From contig NZ_QVAI01000008.1 in NCBI RefSeq assembly GCF_003427025.1, positions 186,001-250,000 of the forward strand: 64,000 nt of DNA, read 5' to 3'. A model generated the notes under the pieces. It did no database searches. It worked only from the letters and a program-made list of their open reading frames with translations, and was not told the origin of the DNA. This stretch comes from Jiangella endophytica (GTDB lineage Bacteria; Actinomycetota; Actinomycetes; Jiangellales; Jiangellaceae). Position 1 is the first letter of the stretch, and each line of letters starts with the position of its first letter. Below, piece after piece: positions 24,896 to 33,000 of this stretch. Both the position numbers and the translations under genes were made by a program.

Positions 24896-24942
24896 GTGCC
24901 GGAGCGTAGTACCGGCGGCGACCGGCCGCGACGGGAGTTCGC

Positions 24943-26088
24943 TCAGCGCGTCACCGCGCCGCGGTCGCGGATCGCCGCGATGGTCGCCGTGTCGGACCGT
25001 TGCCCGGCCACGTCCCCGGCCGCCGTGTCGATCGCCAGTTGCCGGGCGACGACGTCCAGCCGGGCGCCGTCGACCTCGGCCGGCGGGCGGTAGGCCAGGG
25101 TGAGGTCGAGGACCGCGGTCGCGGTGTCGACGGCCGCCTGCCTGACGGCTTCGGTGTCGCCGGCGCCGGCCGCGTCGGACAGCCCGCCGAGGGCGGCGTC
25201 CAGCTCGCCGGCCAGGGCGGGCGGCGCGGTGTCGTCGGGCCGGTCCCGCCAGGCGGCCGTCATCGCGTCGACCCGGCCACCGACGGCGGCACCGGTACCG
25301 GCGTCGGCGAAGACGCGTGCGGCGCCGTCGGCGAGCTCCGTCAGCACGGCCGGCACCGCACCGGGTGTCCCGTCGGTGGGCACGGCGATGGCGACCTGGA
25401 CGCGCTCGTCGGAGGCCTCGGAGCGGAACTCCCCGTACCCGGGCGCGAAGACCTTGTGCTCGATGGAGTCGTCCTCCTGCCGTTCCTCGGTGCCGATCGC
25501 GCCGTGCACCGGGCCGCGCGGCCCGTCGGCCGTCACGTCGTCGTCCTGGACGGTGGTCTCCTCGAACACCAGGCCGGGGATGTTCTCGGACCGGTACACG
25601 TCGCCCGTTCGCGGATGGGCCGGCATGATCAGGCCACCCGGTCCGTCGCGGCCGGCCCGCCAGCTGCCCTCGTGGTCGGCGACGACGCCGTCCTGGTAGT
25701 TGTCGACGTCCTCGCCGAGGTACCAGACGCCGCCGCTGTCGTCCTGCGCGTAGTAGTCGTGGGTGACCTCCAGGATGCGCCCGTCCCGGTACGCGACGTA
25801 CTGCGACACGACGGCCTCGATCCGGCGGCCGTCCCAGGTGATCGTCTGCGTCCGCGGCAAGGTGGTGACCTCGACGCGCAGCGGCTCGCCCTCCTCCTGG
25901 CCCAGCTGGAGCGCCTGGTCGCCCACCACGAGCGGGAACAGCGGGTTCGTGACGGCCGCCGGCCGGGAGAAGGACGGTGCCGCGGTGTCGACTCGCTGGG
26001 CGGCGGTGTCGCCGGTGTTCTGGCTCGCGTCGCAACCGGCGAGCACGAGGCCCACGGCCAGGACGGCGACACCCGGGCGCGCGTGCAT
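24943..26088 (-). CDS. Lipoprotein of unknown function in the two-component operon
   Basis: A 381-residue lipoprotein: residues 1-19 end in VLAGC (lipid Cys19). Residues ~40-225 are beta-rich with PLRVEVTTLPRTQTITWDG, VTHDYYAQDDSGGVWYLGED and VFEETTVQDDDVTADG, a pattern I have seen only in uncharacterised actinobacterial lipoproteins. Residues ~230-381 are helical (repeated Ala/Asp-rich helices), probably a small helical bundle. Its start is 1 nt from the stop of the PepSY gene, so the two are surely co-made, and both are external; they may act as ligand or sensor partners of the histidine kinase. Confidence 0.65.
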   Translation of the reverse strand: MHARPGVAVLAVGLVLAGCDASQNTGDTAAQRVDTAAPSFSRPAAVTNPLFPLVVGDQALQLGQEEGEPLRVEVTTLPRTQTITWDGRRIEAVVSQYVAYRDGRILEVTHDYYAQDDSGGVWYLGEDVDNYQDGVVADHEGSWRAGRDGPGGLIMPAHPRTGDVYRSENIPGLVFEETTVQDDDVTADGPRGPVHGAIGTEERQEDDSIEHKVFAPGYGEFRSEASDERVQVAIAVPTDGTPGAVPAVLTELADGAARVFADAGTGAAVGGRVDAMTAAWRDRPDDTAPPALAGELDAALGGLSDAAGAGDTEAVRQAAVDTATAVLDLTLAYRPPAEVDGARLDVVARQLAIDTAAGDVAGQRSDTATIAAIRDRGAVTR

Positions 26089-26089
26089 G

Positions 26090-26422
26090 TCAGTCGCCGC
26101 CGGCTCCCTCGGACTCGCCGCCCGCGCCGTCGGACTCGTCGCTCAGCACGGCGAAGTCCTTGTCCAGGTGGACGTCGACCTGCGTGCCGTCGTCGAGCGT
26201 GACCTCGACCTCGTAGAAGCCCTCCTCGTCGCCGATCTCGGTGTCGGTGACGGTGCCGCCGCCGGTGTGCTCGAGAGCGGCCGCGCTGGCCCGCTGCAGT
26301 GCGTCGCCGGTGATGGGCTCCTCGCTGTCGTGGTTCGCGGCCGCGACGCCCATCGTGGCGACGGCCCCGGCCACCGCCACCGCGGCCGCACCGGCGCCGA
26401 TCCACGCCTTCGTGTGCTTCAT
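26090..26422 (-). CDS. PepSY-domain secreted or membrane-anchored protein
   Basis: A 110-residue protein with an N-terminal signal/anchor (residues 5-29, IGAGAAAVAVAGAVATMGVA) and one PepSY domain (EEPITGDALQRASAAALEHT, then VTDTEIGDEEGFYEVEVTLD and a DVHLDKDFAVLSDE end). The tail is Gly/Glu rich. PepSY proteins inhibit proteases or bind metals and often sit beside two-component systems. GGAGAGGAACGAG precedes ATG 26422, and a direct repeat like the one in front of the response-regulator gene lies just upstream. Confidence 0.85.
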   Translation of the reverse strand: MKHTKAWIGAGAAAVAVAGAVATMGVAAANHDSEEPITGDALQRASAAALEHTGGGTVTDTEIGDEEGFYEVEVTLDDGTQVDVHLDKDFAVLSDESDGAGGESEGAGGD

Positions 26423-26475
26423 CGTCTCGTTCCTCTCCGGAATCCGTCGTGACGAGACGAGCCTGCACCCCGGTC

Positions 26476-26493
26476 GCTGAACCGGCGCTGAAC
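26476..26493 (-). promoter_or_regulatory. Candidate response-regulator box upstream of the PepSY gene
   Basis: GCTGAAC at 26476-26482 and again at 26487-26493, an 11-bp direct repeat (GTTCAGC on the coding strand). The same pattern occurs at 28585-28601. OmpR/PhoP-type regulators bind 11-bp-spaced direct repeats of GTTCA type. Confidence 0.5.
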
Positions 26494-26498
26494 GAGCG

Positions 26499-27854
26499 TC
26501 AGCCGGCCGGCAGGCGGACGACGACCCGGGCGCCGCCGCCCGCGGACTCCCCCACCTCCACCTCGCCGCCATGGGCCCGGACCAGCTCGTCGACGATGGC
26601 CAGTCCCAGGCCGGCGCCCCCGGCATCGCGGTCGCGGGCTTCGTCGAGACGGACGAAACGACGCAGGACGCGCTCACGGTCGGCCGGCGCGATGCCGGGG
26701 CCGTCGTCCTCGACGGCGAGGGTGACGGTGCCGTCGCGCGAGCCCACCGACAGGGCGACGGTGCCGCCGGCGTGACGGGCGGCGTTGTCGCCGAGGTTGC
26801 GCAGCACGCGCCGCAGCGCGGTCGCGTCGCCGGTCACCCGGGCCGCGGACACGCCGGTGGTGTCGACGGTGACGGCGCCGGCCGCGCGCAGCCGCGCCGC
26901 CTCCTCCAGCACGAGGTCGTCGAGGTCGACGGGGTGCTCGGCCGGCCGCAGCCGGTGCTCGTCGGCGCGGGCGAGCAGGAGCAGGTCCTCGACCAGGCGC
27001 TGCACCCGCAGGTCCTCGGCCAGCACGGTGCCGGCCAGGTCGGGCACGGTGATGCGGTCCGGGTGGGCGAGCGCGACCTCGGCGTGCTGACGGATCGACG
27101 CCACGGGCGAGCGCAGCTCGTGCGAGGCGTCGGAGACGAACTGGCGCTGCCGCGTCTGCGCCTCCTCCAGCCGGTCCAGCATGCGGTTCATGGTGCGCGC
27201 CAGCCGGGCGATCTCGTCCTGTCCGCGGGGGTCGGGAACCCGCCGGTGCAGCTCAGCGGCGGAGATCTCGTCGACCTCGGCCCGGACCGCCTCGACCGGC
27301 GCGAGCGCCCGGCCCGTCGTCCACCAGGTCGTCACCGCCACGATGCCGAGCAGCACCGGCAGGCCGAGGCCCAGCAGCCGGGTCACCACCCCGGTCGCGT
27401 CGGCGACGTCGTCGGTCGACTGGCCGGCCACGACCGTGCGATCGCCGGAGCGCACCGCGACGGCCAGCATGTCCTCGCCGGGGACGACGTCGACCCGCGT
27501 GGTGTCTCCGGGCCGCACGTCGACGGCGTCGGCGCCGGCCACGTTGGAGGTGGCCGCGACGACCCGCCCGCCGGCGTCGATCACCTGCACGAACCCGTCG
27601 TCGTCCTCGACCGGGTGCGGGTCGGCGGCATCGACCGACGCCGCCCGGGACCGGGCCGCGTCGGCCACCTGCTCGAGCAGCGCCGAGCGCATGACGACCA
27701 CCAGGGCGACGCCACCGAGCAGCAGTGCCAGGCCGACGACGACCACCGCCCCGACCGTCGTGCGCAGCCGGACCGAACTCCGGCGGCCGGAGCGGGCCGG
27801 TCCGTGGTGACGTCCCGCCCGGATGGGGTGGGAGCCCACCCTACGGGCGGGCAC
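26499..27854 (-). CDS. Two-component sensor histidine kinase
   Basis: A 451-residue membrane kinase. TM1 residues ~33-56, external sensor region ~57-155, TM2 ~158-178, HAMP ~179-232. The phosphoacceptor helix is FVSDASHELRSPV (His245), the ATP-binding domain has the N box LRNLGDNAARH, G1 VEDDGPGI and the G2 loop GGAGLGLAIVDELV. The sensor region is short and acidic with no recognised domain. GTG 27854 overlaps the response-regulator stop by 14 bp. The likely signal is an envelope or ion stress, judged from the PepSY partner. Confidence 0.95.
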   Translation of the reverse strand: MPARRVGSHPIRAGRHHGPARSGRRSSVRLRTTVGAVVVVGLALLLGGVALVVVMRSALLEQVADAARSRAASVDAADPHPVEDDDGFVQVIDAGGRVVAATSNVAGADAVDVRPGDTTRVDVVPGEDMLAVAVRSGDRTVVAGQSTDDVADATGVVTRLLGLGLPVLLGIVAVTTWWTTGRALAPVEAVRAEVDEISAAELHRRVPDPRGQDEIARLARTMNRMLDRLEEAQTRQRQFVSDASHELRSPVASIRQHAEVALAHPDRITVPDLAGTVLAEDLRVQRLVEDLLLLARADEHRLRPAEHPVDLDDLVLEEAARLRAAGAVTVDTTGVSAARVTGDATALRRVLRNLGDNAARHAGGTVALSVGSRDGTVTLAVEDDGPGIAPADRERVLRRFVRLDEARDRDAGGAGLGLAIVDELVRAHGGEVEVGESAGGGARVVVRLPAG

Positions 27855-28548
27855 CGACAGGCCCTCTCGACACGCCGCCGTCGGCGGCCATCCGGTAGCC
27901 GGCGCCCCGCACCGTCTCGATGCTCTGGCGACCGAACGGGCGGTCCAGCTTCGTGCGCAGGTGTCCGACGTAGACCTCGACGATGTTGGGGTCGCCGTCG
28001 AACGCCTCGTCCCACACGTGTCGCAGGATCTCCGTCTTCGACAGCACCTCGCCGCGCCGGCGCAGCAGGAGCTCCAGCACGGAGAACTCCCGAGCGGTCA
28101 GCTCCACCTCCTGGTCGCCGCGCCAGGCGCGCCGCGAGCCGGGGTCGGCCCGCAGGTCACCCGCCTCCAGGACGACCGGCCGTTCCCGCAGGTCGCGACG
28201 GAGCAGCGCATGCAGTCGCGCGACCAGCACGTGATGCGAGAACGGCTTGGTGAGGTAGTCGTCGGCGCCGGTGTCGAGGGCCTCGACCTCGTCCCATTCG
28301 CCGTCCTTGGCGGTGAGCACCAGGATCGGCGTCCAGACGCCGCGCTCCCGCAGCCGCGCGCAGACCTGGTAGCCGTTGAGACCGGGCAGCAGCAGGTCGA
28401 GCACGATCGCGTCGTACGGATGCTCGGCGGCGGACCAGAGCCCGTCGGTGCCGGAGTGGGCGACGTCGACGGCGAACCCCTCGGCCTCGAGGCCGGCCCG
28501 GATCCCGTCGGCCAGCCGCCGCTCGTCCTCGACCACCAGGACGCGCAT
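27841..28548 (-). CDS. OmpR/PhoB-family response regulator
   Basis: A 235-residue regulator. Receiver residues 1-115 with Glu7-Asp8, phosphoacceptor Asp51 (IVLDLLLPG) and Lys101 (YLTKPF). The winged helix occupies about 130-225 (LTAREFSVLELLLRRRGEVL, then NIVEVYVGHLRTKLD). First gene of a minus-strand operon with the kinase, PepSY, lipoprotein and perhaps LtrA. A direct repeat of 11-bp period lies 37 bp upstream of its start, which suggests autoregulation. Confidence 0.95.
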   Translation of the reverse strand: MRVLVVEDERRLADGIRAGLEAEGFAVDVAHSGTDGLWSAAEHPYDAIVLDLLLPGLNGYQVCARLRERGVWTPILVLTAKDGEWDEVEALDTGADDYLTKPFSHHVLVARLHALLRRDLRERPVVLEAGDLRADPGSRRAWRGDQEVELTAREFSVLELLLRRRGEVLSKTEILRHVWDEAFDGDPNIVEVYVGHLRTKLDRPFGRQSIETVRGAGYRMAADGGVSRGPVGARP

Positions 28549-28847
28549 CGCGTCACCTCCGGTCCCGACCCTGCGGCGACGCACCTGAACGCCCGCTGAA
28601 CGCCGACGACGGCGACCCGCTCGCCGCCGCGGCGACCGCGGCCACCCGCACCGTCCGGCGCAGCCCCATACGCCCCATCTTGCGCTTCCCGCGACCCGGT
28701 CGCACCCCTGGAGCCGGGCAGTCGACGCCCTGTCGTAGCCGGTGCGAACCCTGGGCGAACAACGGGCGACGACCATTGCCGCCGGGAACTCCGGCGAATC
28801 AGGGTGATCCCGGCGGAATGCCGGATCCCCGGGACCGGAAGGTGCGC
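28549..28847. other. Divergent promoter region between the regulator and HupE genes
   Basis: 299 bp with no credible gene. Apart from the direct repeat near the regulator start I see no clear promoter hexamers or palindrome. Confidence 0.5.
28585..28604 (-). promoter_or_regulatory. Candidate response-regulator box upstream of the regulator gene
   Basis: CTGAACGCC at 28585-28593 and again, exactly, at 28596-28604: an 11-bp direct repeat matching the one at 26476-26493. Confidence 0.55.
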
Positions 28848-29978
28848 ATGGCGACGAGTCGGGTGGTGCGCGCGGCCGTGGCCGGCGTCGTCGCGGTCCT
28901 CGCGCTGCTGCCGGCCGCCGCGCCCGCGCTCGCACACGTGCGCACCAGCGACGGCTGGTCGCAGATCCGCGCCGACGGCGACCGCGTCGGCTACCGGCTC
29001 GGCCTGGAGTACGAGATCCTCGCCCGCGCCATCGGCATGGGCGCCGACGCGATCGAGGCGCCCGACGACGGCGGCCGACGGGCCGAGCTGGACGAGCACC
29101 ACGACCTGATCGAGACCTATCTGGCCGGCCGGGTCCTGGTCTTCGCCGACGAGGTCGAGTGCACGATGACGCTCGAGGAGTCCGGCGTCCAGCAGCAGCC
29201 GGCCACCGACGCCACCGCTGAGGACGTCCCCTACGCCGTGCTGTACCTGAGCTACGACTGCCACGGCACGGCGTCGGGGCGGTACGTCGTCGACTACTCC
29301 GTCTTCTCCGGGGCCGGCTCGGACGCCGTCGTCGACGACCACACGACGACGGTCGACTACGACCTCGGCGGCGAGCGCGGCCGGGTCGTGCTGGACGGCG
29401 CGCACCCCCGGTTCAGCGCCGGCGAACAGTCGTTCGGCGACTCCGCGCTGCGTTCCGTGGGCCTCGGCGCGGACCGGGTGCTCACCGGCCTGGATCATGC
29501 GCTGTTCGTGGCCGCGCTGGCGGTCGGCGCGACGAGCCTCGGCCGGCTGGCCCGCGGTGTCGCCGCGTACGCCGTCACCAGCAGCGCCGGCCTGCTGGCC
29601 GCCGTCGCCGGCTGGGTGAGCCCGCCGGAACAGGTGGTCGGCGCCCTGGTCGCGCTGTCCGTCGTCTACGTCGCCGCGACGAACGTCGTCGGCCCGGAGT
29701 CGCGCTGGCGACTGCCGGTGGTCGCCGCCGCCGGGCTGCTGCACGGGCTCGCGTTCGCCGGCGAGCTGCGCTTCGACGACGACCTCGGCTGGGACCTCGT
29801 GACGTCGTACGCGGGCTTCAACCTCGGCATCGAGCTCGGCACCGCCGCCTTGGCCGCCGGGCTGTTCGCGCTGGCCACCGCCGCCCGGCGGTACGCGTGG
29901 TTCTCGCTGGCCCACGTCGTCGCGGCCGCCGCGGCCGTCGTGACCGGGCTGGCGTGGTTCCTCCACCGGCTGCTGTGA
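28848..29978 (+). CDS. HupE/UreJ family membrane protein
   Basis: A 376-residue protein with a signal peptide (residues 1-29, cleavage before HVRTSDG). An external beta-rich domain occupies about 30-195 (LEYEILARAIG, VDYSVFSGAG). Seven or so TM helices follow, opening with the HupE motif RVLTGLDHALFVAALAVG (Asp216-His217) and containing GLLHGLAFAGEL with a second His. HupE/UreJ proteins are thought to move nickel or other divalent metals; no hydrogenase or urease gene is nearby, so the metal is unknown. The start is ATG 28848 after GGAAGG. Confidence 0.85.
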   Translation: MATSRVVRAAVAGVVAVLALLPAAAPALAHVRTSDGWSQIRADGDRVGYRLGLEYEILARAIGMGADAIEAPDDGGRRAELDEHHDLIETYLAGRVLVFADEVECTMTLEESGVQQQPATDATAEDVPYAVLYLSYDCHGTASGRYVVDYSVFSGAGSDAVVDDHTTTVDYDLGGERGRVVLDGAHPRFSAGEQSFGDSALRSVGLGADRVLTGLDHALFVAALAVGATSLGRLARGVAAYAVTSSAGLLAAVAGWVSPPEQVVGALVALSVVYVAATNVVGPESRWRLPVVAAAGLLHGLAFAGELRFDDDLGWDLVTSYAGFNLGIELGTAALAAGLFALATAARRYAWFSLAHVVAAAAAVVTGLAWFLHRLL

Positions 29979-30001
29979 CCCCCTCAGTGAATGGAGACGA
30001 A

Positions 30002-33000
30002 GTGAGATCGCTCAGCGTCATTGCCCGCTGGCGCGCTCGGTCGCCCGATGCGCCCACGGCCGCTCGACTCTCCCCGGAGGCGCTCGGCCGCTACCGCCGG
30101 GCCGTCTACGCGTCGCTGGCCCTGCTGGCCGGGGTCGCCCTCATCGGCCCGGTCGCCACCGTGGTCGCGGAGACGATCGCCGCATCGGCCGCGCAGGTCA
30201 GCGGCGTGGTGTTCGACGACGCCAACGGCAACGGCCGGCAGGACGCCGGCGAGCCCGGCGTCGCGGGCGTGAGCGTGTCCGACGGCGCCGCCATGGTCGA
30301 GACCGACGAGCAGGGCCGCTACGAGTTGGAGGTGGACACCCAGCGGCGGCTCAGCGACATGGTGTTCATCACCCAGCCGTCGGGCTACGTGGTGGGCACC
30401 GACGAGTTCATGACGCCGCGGTTCTACCAGAACTTCGGCCAGGTCGCGGCGGGCGCGACCCGGACGGCGCACTTCGCGCTGCGGCGCGACCCGGGCAGTC
30501 GGGGCTCGACGTTCTCGTTCGCGAACATCGCCGACCCGCACGTCAACCCGCAGCTGCCGGAGCAGATCCACGAGATCAACTCCACCTCGAACGACATCCC
30601 GTTCATCGCCGTCAGCGGCGACCTCACGAACAACGCGACCGACGCGGAGTTCACCGCCTACAAGGCCGCGACCGCCGGCTCCGACGTCCCGGTGTGGCCC
30701 GCGGTGGGCAACCACGAGTACTTCTCCGGCGGCGGCACCGGCTACGCCGCCCGCATCGACAACTACCGGCGCCACGTCGGCCCCGAGTGGTACTCCTTCG
30801 ACTACGGCAACCGGCACTTCCTGGTGCTCGAGAACAACGGCCAGGCGCCGTTCGACGAGCAGCTCAGCTGGATCCGCCGCGACCTCGAGGCCAACGTCGG
30901 CGACAAGGAGTTGATCGTCCTCGCGCACCAGCCGATGAACGTGCCGTTCGGCTCGCCGTCGCAGTACGACCGGTACGGCGACCTGTTCGACCAGTACGGG
31001 GCCGAGCTGATGCTGGTCGGCCACGAACACTCCAACGACGCCGAGCCGAACAGCGAGTTCGCGCCGTCGGCGAAGCACATCCAGACCGTCTCGATGTCGT
31101 ACACGATCGACAACGCGCCGCGCGGCTTCCGGTTCATCCACCTGCGCGGCGAGACCTTCGAGAACCCGTTCCGGATGTTCGGTGTGGACCAGGCGCTGAC
31201 GATCACCAGCCCGGCGCCGGGCAGCGAGGTCGGCGCCGACGGCAACCGCACCGGCTTCCCGGACATCCAGGTCAACGCGTACGACACCGCCGACGAGGTG
31301 GTCCGGGTCCGGTACCGCATCGACAACGGGTCGTGGCGCAGCCTGAAGCCGTCCGGCGAGCTGACCTGGCACACGGAGTTCGCCGGCCGTGCGCCGGCGC
31401 CGGGCGCGCACACCATCGAGGTGGAGGCCGTCAGCGAGGGCGGCGAGCGCTGGGCCGAGTCGGCCGACTTCACGATGACGACCGAGCCGCTGGTCACGCC
31501 GATCGCCGGCGCCGACTGGACGCAGCACCACGGCGACTCGGGCCACTCGGGCGTCGCGGCCGACGTCGTCGACGCCGGGCTGGAGCTGGCGTGGAGCTAC
31601 CGGACGCCGGGAACGTTCCTCACCGGCTCCCCGGTCGTCGCGGACGGCGTCGTCTACGCCGGCACCCGCGACGAGAACGGCGACGGCAACGCCGCGCTGC
31701 ACGCCGTCGACCTGGTCACCGGCGAGCAACTCTGGGAGTACCCGGTGCCGTCGTCGATCGTCGGCACCCCGGCGATCCTCGGCGACACGGTGTTCGTCGG
31801 CACGCTGCGAGCTCAGCTGTTCGCCGTCGACCGCTCGACCGGCGAGCTGGTCTGGCAGCGCGACACCGAGCCCGGCCAGGGCGAGTTCAACCAGCGCGCC
31901 TACGGCTACTACTCCCCCGCCGTCGCCGACGGCAAGGTCTACTGGGCCTACCAGACCCGCTACGGGGCGGCGAGCCAGGGCCTGCTCGTCGCGCTCGACC
32001 CGGCGGACGGCAGCCAGCTCTGGGCCTCGCCGATGGCCGGCGCGACGATGAGCGACGGCACCCCGGCGATCGCCGACGGACAGGTCTTCGTCGGCAGCCA
32101 GACCGCCGACCAGGTGCTCGCCTTCGACGCCGAGACCGGCGTGCGCCAGTGGCAGTCGTCGGCGGTGCTCGGCGGCTGGCAGGACGGCATCCCCGCGGCC
32201 GCCGACGGCCGGGTCTTCATCGGCTCGAACAACGGCATCATCGCCCGCGACGCCGCTACCGGCCGCGATCTGTGGAGCTACCGCAGCCCGCACGCGTCCC
32301 GGGTCTCCAGCGGCGCCACGCCGTCGGCTCCGGCCATCGACGGCGAGATCGTCTACATGGGCTTCCCGAGCGGTGCGGTGACGGCACTCGACGCCCGGAC
32401 CGGCGCGGTGCTGTGGGACCGGCTGCTGCCGGGCGGCACCTACACCGGCGGAGTGCTGTCCTCGCCCGTGGTCAGCGGCGAGACCCTGTTCGTCGGCGCC
32501 AACAACGGCTTCTTCTACGCGCTGGACAGCGTGACGGGGCAGCCGCTGTGGCAGTACGAGATCGGCACCTGGGTCGGCTCCGGCCCGGCGGTCAGCGGCA
32601 ACACCGTCGTCGCCGGCGCCTGGGACGGCAACCTCTACGCGTTCACGCCGGGCGGCGAGGCCGCGGCCCGCTGGGCCCGGGTGACCGGCACGGTGACGGA
32701 CGACACGACCGGTGCGCCGATCGCCGACGCCCGGGTGGTCGCAACCAGCGGCGGCCAGTCGCTGTCCACGACCACCGACTCGGAGGGGCGCTACGTCCTC
32801 GGCCTCGCACCCGGCGACTACACGCTGTCGACGGCGAAGCGGGCGTTCCTGCCCACCGACGGCTCGAGCACCCCGGTCACCGTCGGCGCCACCGGCACGC
32901 AGACCGCGAACCTCGAGCTCGTCGAGGTGACCGGGCCGACGGCCGGCACGTCCACGGTCGTGCCGGACTACGGCTCGGGCAGCCCGCGCACCGACGCGGT

